From a virus: a stretch of DNA of 46,237 nucleotides. Position numbers and translations under genes: made by a program. Location: positions 1-46,237 of IMG/VR virus record IMGVR_UViG_3300008113_008697; one strand, given 5' to 3'. Within the stretch, counting starts at the first letter, position 1, and each line of letters starts with the position of its first letter. Below, one piece after another: positions 8,261 through 15,953 of the stretch. Under the pieces are notes generated by a model, which saw nothing but the letters and a program-made list of their open reading frames with translations, had not been told where the DNA came from and did no database searches.

Positions 8261-8863
8261 ATGCCTGCTGCTAAAATATATAGTAAGGAAGATATCCTAC
8301 GTGCGATGCGCTTCACAAAATCAAATCGTGCTGCTGCTCGTTATTTAGGATGTTCCTATCAACATTATAAACCATATGCTAAATTATTTAGAATAGATGA
8401 ATCAGACCCAACTTCTCCTACTCTATTTGATGCTCACAAAAACCAAAGCGGAAAAGGAATCCCAAAATTCCTCCCTAACAGAAGAAAAGAACCAAATGTC
8501 AAAAACATTGTTGAAAACGGAACAGGATGGGAATCCTTCACCCCAGACAAAATCAAAACAAGATTAATTGCTGAAGGTTATTTAAAGGATGAATGTTATC
8601 ATTGCGGGTTTTGTGAACGTAGAGTAACTGATTATAAAATACCTTTACTATTACATTTTAAAGATGGAAATAAATTTAATTATCTTATTGATAACCTTGA
8701 GTTACTTTGTTATAATGACTACTTCCTATTGGTTGCAGACCCACTTACCCCTGATCAAATCAGACATATTGAGGATAGCTCTACTGTTAAGGCAGTTTCC
8801 CACGATTGGGATTTAGATGAGACTCATCTTGAAAATATGAAAGCATTGGGACTTTTGGATTAG
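8261..8863 (+). CDS. HTH plus degenerate HNH-like protein
   Basis: In this 200-aa protein residues about 9-45 (DILRAMRFTKSNRAAARYLG) form a Fis/homeodomain-type helix-turn-helix. Residues 112-155 look like an HNH nuclease core: CYHCG (Cys112, Cys115), then LHFKDGNKFN and DNLELLCYNDY. In true HNH enzymes the last part is LLCPNCH with a second CxxC, whereas here it is CYND, and the paired histidine of HHxDGN is reduced to one (His132). It may thus be a DNA-binding protein derived from an HNH endonuclease, or a divergent nuclease. Such genes are common in Bacteroidota phages. Confidence 0.7.
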   Translation: MPAAKIYSKEDILRAMRFTKSNRAAARYLGCSYQHYKPYAKLFRIDESDPTSPTLFDAHKNQSGKGIPKFLPNRRKEPNVKNIVENGTGWESFTPDKIKTRLIAEGYLKDECYHCGFCERRVTDYKIPLLLHFKDGNKFNYLIDNLELLCYNDYFLLVADPLTPDQIRHIEDSSTVKAVSHDWDLDETHLENMKALGLLD

Positions 8864-8886
8864 GCAAAATAAGGTTGTATATTCAA
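8863..8886 (+). promoter_or_regulatory. Middle-type promoter: GGC-N12-TATATTCAA
   Basis: GGCAAAATAAGG, then TATATTCAA, precedes the 8902 gene by 15 nt. The upstream half begins at the stop codon region of the HNH-like gene. Confidence 0.5.
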
Positions 8887-8901
8887 TTATAAATAAAGAT
8901 T

Positions 8902-9195
8902 ATGATAAACAGACCAGAATTAGCACAACAATTTGCTGAGTTTAATTTGCCTGCAGAGATAAAACAAGCTTGGAAAGCAGGAATGCAGTTAATAGGTTCA
9001 CTCGGATTTACTAAAATGATGATGTTTGCAAATGAAGTTCAATTAACTAATGATGATATTGATTATTTTGTAAGTTGCCCTCCACGTAGAATGGAAGATG
9101 AATCTTTTGAAGATATGAAATTAAGAACAGCATTTACTAAAAAACTAAACAAATACAGAGCACATCTGTATGATTATTCAGTATATAATAAATAA
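8902..9195 (+). CDS. Hypothetical protein, 97 aa
   Basis: Not recognised. It is probably all-helical; LAQQFAEFNLPAEIKQAWKA and TAFTKKLNKYRAHLYDY are amphipathic. A recurrent promoter-like element lies upstream. No catalytic or binding motif is seen. Confidence 0.7.
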   Translation: MINRPELAQQFAEFNLPAEIKQAWKAGMQLIGSLGFTKMMMFANEVQLTNDDIDYFVSCPPRRMEDESFEDMKLRTAFTKKLNKYRAHLYDYSVYNK

Positions 9196-9200
9196 ATAAT

Positions 9201-9422
9201 ATGGCACAATATTTTCAAGTTAAAGTACAATTCACAGTAGAAGTGAACGGCAAACTAAAAAAGCAAAGCGTAAATTATCTAGTAGACGCAATGTCAGTTA
9301 CTGAAGCAGAAGCTAAAACAGTAGAATATCTTACCGCTCAAGGTGAGAATGAATTTGAAGTTAAAGCAGCTTCTGAATCTAAAATTGCAGGGATAATTCT
9401 TCAAGAAGAAGTAGCAGAATAA
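9201..9422 (+). CDS. Small protein resembling DUF4494
   Basis: The 73 aa show the pattern YFQVKVQFTVEVNGK, then NYLVDAMSVTEAEAK, then FEVKAASESKIAGI. This is the layout of the small DUF4494 family found in Bacteroidota and their phages (beta strands, then a VDA-S-TEAEA helix). Function is unknown in that family. The similarity is recalled from family pattern, not searched. Confidence 0.65.
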   Translation: MAQYFQVKVQFTVEVNGKLKKQSVNYLVDAMSVTEAEAKTVEYLTAQGENEFEVKAASESKIAGIILQEEVAE

Positions 9423-9436
9423 AAATTATATATTTA
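9413..9436 (+). promoter_or_regulatory. Middle-type promoter variant: AGC-N12-TATATTTAA
   Basis: AGCAGAATAAAAATTA followed by TATATTTAA, overlapping the end of the DUF4494-like gene and 15 nt before the 9452 start. A weaker match in its first base than the other sites. Confidence 0.35.
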
Positions 9437-9451
9437 AAACAAAAATAAGTT

Positions 9452-9673
9452 ATGATTTGGTACATTTACATTGTTAGCGTTATTTACTGCATTTGGAGAA
9501 TGACTAGAGGTTATAAAAGAACTTTTGGTTCTGGCAATCCAATAGGTCCAACTCCAGGATTGGAAACTATATTCATTATAGTGTTTGCTCCCGTACTTGC
9601 AGTAGTAGATATCACTTTAACCTGGATTAGAAAGGTTAAAGAAGCTAACAACGATAATGAATCAATCATTTAA
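9452..9673 (+). CDS. Small membrane protein, 73 aa
   Basis: It has an N-terminal hydrophobic segment (IWYIYIVSVIYCIW) and a second one (LETIFIIVFAPVLAVVDITL) separated by a Gly/Pro linker, so two transmembrane helices are likely. The tail is charged (RKVKEANNDNES). It is the last protein gene before the RNA island. Holin-like topology is possible but unproven. Confidence 0.7.
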   Translation: MIWYIYIVSVIYCIWRMTRGYKRTFGSGNPIGPTPGLETIFIIVFAPVLAVVDITLTWIRKVKEANNDNESII

Positions 9674-9674
9674 T

Positions 9675-9831
9675 TGTCAGGTGGTGAAAGAGCCTAGGCT
9701 ATGGCATACACACCCACTCGTCTCGTGGGCGCTGAGTTCGAAATAGGTAATTGGATATGGGTTGACCACAAAGCCGGCTATTTTGTTCATTACCGAATCG
9801 CAGCATGGAGGTTCAAATCCTCCCCTGACAG
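9675..9831 (+). tRNA. Aberrant tRNA-like gene with expanded D-loop and 77-nt variable region
   Basis: The ends pair as an acceptor stem (TGTCAGG at 9675-9681 with CCTGACA at 9824-9830), and a perfect T-arm follows (GGAGG-TTCAAAT-CCTCC, 9807-9823). A D-stem GTG/CAC (9684-9686, 9709-9711) and an anticodon-like stem CCCAC/GTGGG (9713-9717, 9725-9729) are also present. The D-loop is about 22 nt and contains the palindrome AGCCTAGGCT. The variable region is 77 nt (9730-9806) with an imperfect long hairpin (GCTG/CAGC, TTCG/CGAA, GTAAT/ATTAC). The loop TCGTCTC would give anticodon GUC but has C at position 33 and U at 37, both abnormal. No CCA is encoded. It may be a non-decoding tRNA mimic, a decaying gene, or contain an unusual intron. 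Confidence 0.5.
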
Positions 9832-9912
9832 CGGAGTAAGCAGCTCGCTCCCACATGGCATCCAGTCCGTTAAGCTGGAGAATCTGCTTGACAGCTCGGA
9901 AAGACGGGCTAT
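9832..9912 (+). other. Structured spacer between tRNA-like gene and tRNA-Leu
   Basis: These 81 nt have no plausible coding frame of their own and are GC-richer than the surroundings. CCAG/CTGG flank TCCGTTAAG, and GTCCGT can pair with ACGGGC further on, enclosing about 33 nt. No T-arm is present, so it is not a standard tRNA. It is possibly part of a polycistronic tRNA precursor. Confidence 0.4.
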
Positions 9913-9999
9913 GCCCTTGTGGTGAAATTGGTAGACACGCAGGACTTAAAATCCTGTTCGCCGAAAAAGCGAGTGCGGGTTCAAGTCCCGCTGGGGGCA
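9913..9999 (+). tRNA. tRNA-Leu (anticodon UAA)
   Basis: The acceptor is GCCCTTG/TGGGGGC, the D-arm begins GTGAAATTGGTAGACAC, and the anticodon stem CAGGA/TCCTG has loop CTTAAAA, giving UAA. A long variable arm typical of leucine tRNA is followed by a T-arm GCGGG-TTCAAGT-CCCGC. The discriminator is A and CCA is not encoded (next bases CAG). UUA is a very frequent codon in this AT-rich phage, which would explain keeping the gene. Confidence 0.95.
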
Positions 10000-10035
10000 C
10001 AGATAGTTATATGTATGGCATGCCATTATTTATCA

Positions 10036-10341
10036 ATGAAAAACAGTGATGAGTTCTACCTCAAATTAAAAGGTAGAGACCCAGATATTGTTTTAAAAAT
10101 GGTGAAATGCGTTTTAAGTGCTTATAAAAGAGGTAAAGATCAAATTGATATATTTGATATTACTTTTAAAAATATGGATCAACTTACATTTACTATTGAT
10201 AAATCACAATATAAAGAATTACTCAGTAATTGTATGAATGATTTGATTGGAATGGAAGAATATGAGTTGTGTGCTGAGATAAAAAAGATATTAGAGGGGA
10301 AAAAAAAACGAGGCAGAAAACCAAAAGAAGAAGTTCTTTAA
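10036..10341 (+). CDS. Hypothetical protein with basic AT-hook-like tail
   Basis: It is 101 aa if started at ATG 10036; an in-frame ATG at 10015 also exists, and longer starts would run into tRNA-Leu. The body is helical and acidic to neutral (MKNSDEFYLKLKGRDPDIV), and the C-terminus ends KKKRGRKPKEEVL, an AT-hook-like minor-groove-binding motif shared with other proteins of this window. It sits between tRNA-Leu and the tmRNA. Function unknown. Confidence 0.7.
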   Translation: MKNSDEFYLKLKGRDPDIVLKMVKCVLSAYKRGKDQIDIFDITFKNMDQLTFTIDKSQYKELLSNCMNDLIGMEEYELCAEIKKILEGKKKRGRKPKEEVL

Positions 10342-10346
10342 CATAT

Positions 10347-10804
10347 GGGGCATACCGGTATCGATTCGGATGATGAGGTAATACTACATGCAGGCGTTTG
10401 GTAGAGTCGCCTTAGAAAACTGCAAACAATAACTGACGAAATGTCAACTATGACCTTCGACGACCTTATGGCGTTCGTAGGCGCCGACTACGCTTTAGCA
10501 GCCTAGTCCGCAAACAGGTGGGTAACCTAGGAACAGAACTACTCCGAGCGCTCACGATCGACTCGTTAAATAAGGACCGTGTGGTAGTCTCTTAACGGGG
10601 CCAAGTTTCCTGATGTCATAAAATCAGGTGGTGGAAACGACCATAAAGGTCAGTCCCTTACAGTACAGAGTTGGTCGCAAGACTGATGGAGCAAAGAAGA
10701 GATAAAAGCTACTACCCACATCTCTTACAACTTAGTACTAAGCATGTGAGACGTTAGTATTATTGTCACTTTCGAAGACCTGGGTTCGAATCCCAGATGC
10801 TCCA
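10347..10804 (+). ncRNA. ssrA: Transfer-messenger RNA (tmRNA)
   Basis: The 5' GGGGCAT pairs with 3' ATGCTCC (10797-10803), followed by discriminator A. The 3' end has a T-arm CTGGG-TTCGAAT-CCCAG. A tag frame ends in the highly conserved GACTACGCTTTAGCAGCC then TAG (D-Y-A-L-A-A). AACAATAACT directly before the resume codon matches the Bacteroidota layout as I recall it. The 458-nt length exceeds the usual 350-400 nt, mostly because of a longer tag frame. tmRNA plus SmpB rescues stalled ribosomes and tags the nascent chain for proteolysis; a phage copy would compete with or replace the host one during infection. Confidence 0.93.
10435..10506 (+). other. tmRNA tag reading frame, 23 codons plus TAG
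   Basis: Taking GAC at 10435 as resume codon (the position after AATAACT), the tag has 23 residues. It starts DEMSTMTFDD, continues LMAFVGA and ends DYALAA. Typical Bacteroidota tags are about 9 residues ending NYALAA. The alternative frame starting at the earlier GCA stops after four codons, so the long frame is the only one reaching the conserved tail. Confidence 0.75.
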
Positions 10805-10813
10805 CAATTTCTC

Positions 10814-10823
10814 TATATTTATA
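10814..10823 (+). promoter_or_regulatory. Late-type promoter motif TATATTTATA
   Basis: TATATTTATA lies 10 nt after the tmRNA 3' end, upstream of a terminator. It would transcribe into the terminator, so it may instead be part of the 3' trailer; the role is uncertain. Confidence 0.25.
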
Positions 10824-10839
10824 GATGTAGAAAAAATAA

Positions 10840-10868
10840 GGTTGTATATGAAGATATACAGCCTTTTT
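10840..10868 (+). terminator. Rho-independent terminator after tmRNA
   Basis: A 10-bp stem GGTTGTATAT/ATATACAGCC with loop GAAG is followed by TTTTT. It closes the tRNA/tmRNA transcript. Confidence 0.85.
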
Positions 10869-10887
10869 CTATTTAAAAATTAAAAGT

Positions 10888-11529
10888 ATGAAATCATTAT
10901 TGGTTAGTGCAAAGGAAAGATTACTGCTTGTTTTTCTTTATTTAGTAGGAATTTTAGTTACGTGTGCTTTAGCCACACAACTTTTCTTTGTATTTCTAGA
11001 TATGACTGGTAAAAGTGAGTATGCTACTCAATTAGCAAGAGAATTTAGTTGGAAGTTTGATGATGCATTTAAAAATCATCCTAACAATATAAATTATGTT
11101 GCTGAAGATCATATTTATGTTCAAAGTGTAACTAATCTAGTTAAAGTAGGCAAATTAGCAGGTAATCGCAATTTAGAATTTGGTGTTAAAAATGTCTTAG
11201 AAGAATTTCTTCAAGAAAAAGGATATGATTTAACACCAACAGCATCTTATTATTTAGATGTTGATATTATTTATTTAGATGTATTAACAACTAAAAAAAG
11301 TTTATCCGTATTCAGTAAAACTGAAAACGAAGTAGTTATAAGACTAAAAGGTACTCTCTACAACGAAGGAAAAAAAGAAAAAGAGGTGTTAGTAGAGGAA
11401 TCATCGTCTGAAATTTCAATGGCTACCCTCATAGTAGATACTGGGGGTAAGTTTAATCAGGCCTCTTTAAGTTCTGCGCTTAAAAAGGGTTGTGACAAAC
11501 TTATCACCAAATTATTTACTAAAGAATGA
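10888..11529 (+). CDS. Membrane-anchored protein, 213 aa, CsgG/LptE-like secretion of folds suspected
   Basis: There is one N-terminal transmembrane segment (LLLVFLYLVGILVTCALATQ, about 12-31) and a soluble domain of about 150 aa. Alternating strands such as YYLDVDIIYLDVL and EVVIRLKGTLYNEG and a final helix with SALKKGCDKLITKLF recall small envelope-assembly domains (CsgG, YajG or LptE-like), but no family signature is clear. It overlaps the next gene by 4 bp (ATGA), starting a run of exported proteins. An inner-membrane-anchored periplasmic role is inferred. Confidence 0.65.
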   Translation: MKSLLVSAKERLLLVFLYLVGILVTCALATQLFFVFLDMTGKSEYATQLAREFSWKFDDAFKNHPNNINYVAEDHIYVQSVTNLVKVGKLAGNRNLEFGVKNVLEEFLQEKGYDLTPTASYYLDVDIIYLDVLTTKKSLSVFSKTENEVVIRLKGTLYNEGKKEKEVLVEESSSEISMATLIVDTGGKFNQASLSSALKKGCDKLITKLFTKE

Positions 11530-13157
11530 AAAAATTAATTATTGTTTTAGGGATATTATTAGTATCTTTAACCTCATTAGGACAATTAACAATTAGTCAA
11601 TCACTTACACCAACAACTGGATTAAAAGTTGGTGATACAATTACTGTTAAGTATAATCTAACAAAAGGACAGGTAATTAAAAACCCTCGATATCTCTGGT
11701 TTAGATATCAGTATAATAACAAAGCATTTAGCCATATTTCTACTGAATTCAATCAGGGAAGCTCTGCACAAATATTTTACACAAATTGGAATAACTATAA
11801 GTTTATTCCAAACGGTGGTGCAAGTGATAATGATTTAAATGTTCAATATGGATTAAGTCCTTGGAATTATTCCGTAAATGCAGATTGGAATGTTGGACAA
11901 TTAACAGTTCAAAGAGCAGATCAATCTATTAATGGGCTAATAGCAACACAAAAATATTTACTAAAAGATTTAACAGATTACTCAAACATTTTTAAAATAG
12001 ATTTAGCGACTGGTACTGACACAACGGGTGCAAATGTTGGAACTATATATGGTGGTGGTTGGTCATCTTTACAAGGTGTATTAGGTAATATATCACAATT
12101 CAAAGTAAAAGTTTTATTTCCACAAGGATATGCAATAAATAATCATAGTGTTCAATTAATGCGATTGAAACCAGATAATTCAATTGATTGGACACAACAA
12201 CCTATTGCACAATTACCATTAGACGCAAGTGGTGAAGCACTATTTACAACTCAAATTAGACAACGTGACTCCGTTGGTGTTTTTATTACACCTGCATCAC
12301 AAAAAAGTTGGATGAACAATATATTAACAGTGTCAGATGCTTATAAAGCATTTTTAGGACACTCACAAACTAATATTGGTGGAACTCCAAGCTTCTTTAC
12401 ATATCCTAATTTAGAAACTAAAATTGGTAATGTATCAAAAAATGACAATATATTTGATGAAACAGATTCATACTACTTACTTTCACATGTAATTGGCCAA
12501 AATGTATCATCAGTTGCATATATACCTTCTGATACCGCAACATCATTTAGATGGCAAAGTGGATTATTGAATCAAAGTTGGTTAGATGGTGTACCTAAAA
12601 ATAAAGTAGTAATCACACAAGCAAATCAAGAAGTTTATGCAGTATTTGCTTGGGGTGGTGATTTAGATTGGTCACACTCATCAGACCCATCAGTTATTGC
12701 TAGTAGAATAGCTAGTGGAATGTTTACAAATTCAGTAAATAATAAGATGGTAGCCTCTTCAAAATCAATGTCGTACACACAATCTCAATTAGAAAAAGCA
12801 ACATTAGGTATAACATCCACGTTAGAAAATGGTAAAGTAATTTTAACAGCAAAATTAACAAAAGAGGGATTAGCTGGGTTACAAGTAATAATGAATTATG
12901 ATGATAGCAAATTAGTATTAGATAATGTAATATTTGATACAGGAAGTTCAATGACAAATTTTTCAACACATAAAGATGGTAGATTAACATTTGGTTCTAT
13001 TGACCAACTTAAAACTGCAAGAATAAAAACAGGTACACCTTATAAGTTAATATTTACTCCTAAAGAAACTTTAAACAATACTGCTGGATTATTCTACTTT
13101 GTTCTTTCAGATGCAGTTGATGCAGCCGGTAACAAAGTTAACTTAATAATTGAGTAA
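11526..13157 (+). CDS. Secreted modular protein with dockerin-like and cohesin-like modules
   Basis: This 543-aa protein has a signal peptide (MKKLIIVLGILLVSLTSLGQ). The N-terminal half is beta-rich. Around 268-325, TVSDAYKAFLGH and KNDNIFDETDSYYLLSHVIG form a dockerin-like pair, with DxNxxxDxxD calcium-loop character. GDLDWSHSSDPS follows, and the C-terminal 115 residues (ILTAKLTKEGLAGLQVIMNY onward, ending DAVDAAGNKVNLIIE) have cohesin-like beta-sandwich spacing. The same order recurs in the next gene, so they are paralogues. It overlaps the preceding gene and abuts the next with TAATGA. It is likely a surface or secreted adhesin; whether it acts on the host surface or the virion is open. 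Confidence 0.75.
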   Translation: MKKLIIVLGILLVSLTSLGQLTISQSLTPTTGLKVGDTITVKYNLTKGQVIKNPRYLWFRYQYNNKAFSHISTEFNQGSSAQIFYTNWNNYKFIPNGGASDNDLNVQYGLSPWNYSVNADWNVGQLTVQRADQSINGLIATQKYLLKDLTDYSNIFKIDLATGTDTTGANVGTIYGGGWSSLQGVLGNISQFKVKVLFPQGYAINNHSVQLMRLKPDNSIDWTQQPIAQLPLDASGEALFTTQIRQRDSVGVFITPASQKSWMNNILTVSDAYKAFLGHSQTNIGGTPSFFTYPNLETKIGNVSKNDNIFDETDSYYLLSHVIGQNVSSVAYIPSDTATSFRWQSGLLNQSWLDGVPKNKVVITQANQEVYAVFAWGGDLDWSHSSDPSVIASRIASGMFTNSVNNKMVASSKSMSYTQSQLEKATLGITSTLENGKVILTAKLTKEGLAGLQVIMNYDDSKLVLDNVIFDTGSSMTNFSTHKDGRLTFGSIDQLKTARIKTGTPYKLIFTPKETLNNTAGLFYFVLSDAVDAAGNKVNLIIE

Positions 13158-15040
13158 TGAAAAAATTAGTTACGTTTTTATTTATCCTAATATATAATAT
13201 ATCTCTGGCTCAATCGGGTTGGGGATATATTAATTATACGTCATATAAAACTCACAACGGAAATGGAAGCCAAACCCAATACGGGCAATTTGCAAACACG
13301 GCAGCTGAGTTTGATAATATGCTGAATACGGCAAACTCCAACACAACAATAACACATACAGGTGAAGTTCCAATTTCCTATTTATATAATGGATCATCAC
13401 AAGTTCCACGTTGGTCAAATGATTACTTTGCTTATAAGTTTGAGTTTTGGTTCGTACCACAACAAACTGGAACATATTATTTTGGAACTAATTCAGATGA
13501 TGCGTCAGATATTTTTATAGATGGTATAGCAATAGCAACTTATTATGGTGGACATGGTGCTAGTGGATATCAAACTGGAAGTATTAGTATGGTTGCAGGA
13601 AAACGATATAGAGTGGTTTATAGAGGACAGGAATTTGGTGGAGGTGAAGCTTTCTATTTTCAATGGTATAGACCTGTTGGTGGTTGGGGATATTGGGCAA
13701 ACGAAGTAACAAATATAAATAGTGAACCAACTAAAAAAGTTATGATGAATTTTAATTTTGGAAACACATTAAACAAAACAACATTTTCAGTAGGTTCTAC
13801 TTTAAGTTCAACGGGTTGGGTGGATATAACAAATTTATTAGATAGTGTTAAAATAGCCAGTGGTAATAAAGTAATTTTAAATGGTGGACAAGTTGAATAT
13901 GCTTATGTAACAAATTATACTGGTGGGAATATGTTACTAAATATAGATTTAAGAACATTTGGAAATGTAACACCATCATCTATAAATAATATTAAATTAT
14001 TAGATGTTTATGAAGGTCCTATTACATATGTAAATAGTAATGCTTATTGGGCAGTTTATACAATTCCTACACAAACATATACTCCTGGAACCTATATTAG
14101 AGATATGGGGTCAGGTAGTTATGCTTTTAAATGTGATGTAACGTATGCTGAAAATATGGTTTATAAACCTCAGTCTGTGACAATGACAACAACTAATACA
14201 TTATCTACATTATATAATAGTATTATTACTGTAACAGATGTTTATTTGGCATTTAAAGAATTTAATAATAGGGGAATATTAAGTAATCAAAGTGGAAATG
14301 AATTTGGATATGGTATCCAATATAAAAATGCTGATATAGATGATAATAATATATTTGATGAATCTGATTGTTTTAGATTATTACAGCATTTAACTGGTGT
14401 TAAAAATATAGTAGATACATTCAATTTAAATAAAACAATAAAATTAATTCCACAAGCTATATATAATACAATTGGAAAATCAAATTGGAATACCTTTTCA
14501 TCTTATTTAGGTAATACCTATAATTTTAATATTAATACAAGTAAAGCAACAGATACATTTTATATATCAGCAACTTGGAAAGGTGATATTAACTTATCAC
14601 ATTCATCAATTCCACCTTCAAACGGTATAACTAACACCAGTGTAGTAAAATTAGGGGTTAAATCTATATCAAATACAATTAATGCTTCAATTATTACTGA
14701 GTTAGATAATAAAGTGTATGCTTATATTACCTTAGATCCACTACAACAAGAATTAGTTGGAACCCAATTTCAATTAAATTACGACAACACAGTATTAAAA
14801 TTTGAATCAGTAGAATTTAAAACTAAAGGTAATCCAATAAATTATAGTACAAATAAAAGTAATTATATAAATTTAGGTTCATTAATTAATAATGGTAATA
14901 CCACATTAGATAATACTACTGAATATAAAGTAATATTTACACCAATTATAAATCTAGATAATGTATTAGGTTTAATATCAATAGGTTCTACTGATGCTGT
15001 AAATAAAGCAGGTGTACAATTAAAATTTAAAATAAACTAA
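13157..15040 (+). CDS. Secreted PA14-domain protein with dockerin/cohesin-like C-terminus
   Basis: This 627-aa protein has signal peptide MKKLVTFLFILIYNISLAQ. Residues about 88-185 form a PA14 domain, a carbohydrate-binding beta-barrel: FEFWFVPQQTGTYYFGTNSD, then DIFIDGIAIA and AGKRYRVVYRGQEFGGGEAF. TVTDVYLAFKEF and DIDDNNIFDESDCFRLLQHL follow (dockerin-like), then GDINLSHSSIPPS, then a cohesin-like end. The block from the dockerin-like motif on is paralogous to the previous protein. The PA14 module suggests binding of glycans. Low-complexity Asn/Thr-rich stretches are typical of Bacteroidota surface proteins. Confidence 0.8.
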   Translation: MKKLVTFLFILIYNISLAQSGWGYINYTSYKTHNGNGSQTQYGQFANTAAEFDNMLNTANSNTTITHTGEVPISYLYNGSSQVPRWSNDYFAYKFEFWFVPQQTGTYYFGTNSDDASDIFIDGIAIATYYGGHGASGYQTGSISMVAGKRYRVVYRGQEFGGGEAFYFQWYRPVGGWGYWANEVTNINSEPTKKVMMNFNFGNTLNKTTFSVGSTLSSTGWVDITNLLDSVKIASGNKVILNGGQVEYAYVTNYTGGNMLLNIDLRTFGNVTPSSINNIKLLDVYEGPITYVNSNAYWAVYTIPTQTYTPGTYIRDMGSGSYAFKCDVTYAENMVYKPQSVTMTTTNTLSTLYNSIITVTDVYLAFKEFNNRGILSNQSGNEFGYGIQYKNADIDDNNIFDESDCFRLLQHLTGVKNIVDTFNLNKTIKLIPQAIYNTIGKSNWNTFSSYLGNTYNFNINTSKATDTFYISATWKGDINLSHSSIPPSNGITNTSVVKLGVKSISNTINASIITELDNKVYAYITLDPLQQELVGTQFQLNYDNTVLKFESVEFKTKGNPINYSTNKSNYINLGSLINNGNTTLDNTTEYKVIFTPIINLDNVLGLISIGSTDAVNKAGVQLKFKIN

Positions 15041-15369
15041 TGAAAAAATTACTTCTAATATTATTTTTAATTGGATGTAAAAAATCAGATATACCACCAC
15101 CACAAGTTGTAGATATATTTAACATTACTCAATCAACAGTTACTAATAATAGCAATTTAGAATTTAAATTAGATAAAGCAGGAGTATATACAATTAAATT
15201 AATTGATAAAAATACAGAACAGGTCATAACTAGAGAGAGAATTAATGGCAAAGTTGGTGTAAATATTATAAAAATTTATACTAGGACATTACCTGTTAAA
15301 TATTTATATCTGGTTTTAGATGATGAAAGTGGCAACCAAGTCAATAAAACAACCATTATAATAAATTAA
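15040..15369 (+). CDS. Lipoprotein with T9SS-CTD-like beta domain, copy 1
   Basis: The 109 aa begin with a short lipoprotein signal MKKLLLILFLIGCKKSD (lipobox LIGC), followed by a Pro-rich linker and one beta domain: LEFKLDKAGVYTIKLIDKNT then GVNIIKIYTRTLPVKYLYLV. The order (strand, GxYTIKLxDxxG-like, NxxxIxTxxLPxxxY) matches the type A C-terminal sorting domain of the type 9 secretion system. Here it forms the whole mature protein rather than a tail. It is paralogous to the next gene and may dock to the secretion or surface assembly. Confidence 0.7.
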   Translation: MKKLLLILFLIGCKKSDIPPPQVVDIFNITQSTVTNNSNLEFKLDKAGVYTIKLIDKNTEQVITRERINGKVGVNIIKIYTRTLPVKYLYLVLDDESGNQVNKTTIIIN

Positions 15370-15372
15370 AAG

Positions 15373-15747
15373 ATGAAAAAAACACTATTAGTATTATTAG
15401 GAATAATATTATTATTCGCTTGTCGTAAATTCGACACCCCAATTCCTTCACAACCAACCGTAATTGATGAAAGCCTACAAATAAAAAATTCAGTAGGAAT
15501 TAAATTACAAAGTCCTTTTGTAACTAATGAAGTATTAATGAATGTAAAATTAGAAACAGCAGGTACAATTACAATTAAAATATTTGATATCTCTAATAGA
15601 GTAGTATCTAAAGAAACTGTAAGTGTAGTTGAAGGCGATAATATATTAAAAGTATATACAACTGCTCTACCTCAATCAGCTTATAGAATTGCTTTATTCA
15701 ATGCAAATAACATCCAATTAGGGATAACCGATTTTAATAAATTATAA
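15373..15747 (+). CDS. Lipoprotein with T9SS-CTD-like beta domain, copy 2
   Basis: In these 124 aa the signal MKKTLLVLLGIILLFACRKF has lipobox LFAC. The beta domain contains VKLETAGTITIKIFDISNRV and NILKVYTTALPQSAYRIALF, parallel to the preceding lipoprotein. The tandem duplication suggests a dose or partner requirement. It is three bases from copy 1 and in the same operon as the modular secreted proteins. Confidence 0.7.
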   Translation: MKKTLLVLLGIILLFACRKFDTPIPSQPTVIDESLQIKNSVGIKLQSPFVTNEVLMNVKLETAGTITIKIFDISNRVVSKETVSVVEGDNILKVYTTALPQSAYRIALFNANNIQLGITDFNKL

Positions 15748-15758
15748 AAATTAAAAAT

Positions 15759-15953
15759 ATGTCAGAAGAACAACAAGAACAATCAACAGGTGGTTCAATT
15801 AAAACTCCAATTATTATCAACAATAATAATCAACAACAACAAGCAGTAGGTGGTAAAACTGTGATTGTAAAAGAAAAAACAGTAGAAAAACCAGCAGCTC
15901 CAGTTAAGAAAAAAGAAGGTGATGAATTTAAAGAAAAAGAACCAGTATGGTAA
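15759..15953 (+). CDS. Low-complexity small protein, 64 aa
   Basis: It has Gln/Asn-rich (IINNNNQQQQ) and Lys/Glu-rich (KKKEGDEFKEKEP) segments and looks intrinsically disordered. It overlaps the next gene by 7 bp. No signal peptide. Function unknown; possibly a partner of the downstream membrane protein. Confidence 0.6.
   Translation: MSEEQQEQSTGGSIKTPIIINNNNQQQQAVGGKTVIVKEKTVEKPAAPVKKKEGDEFKEKEPVW

Noticed and set aside
9675-9831. Group I intron-containing tRNA
   Set aside because: The extra sequence is far shorter than any group I intron and the anticodon stem pairs without removing anything.
9919-10035. Extension of the 10036 gene into tRNA-Leu
   Set aside because: The in-frame extension overlaps a well-supported tRNA; the ATG at 10036 (or 10015) is the sensible start.
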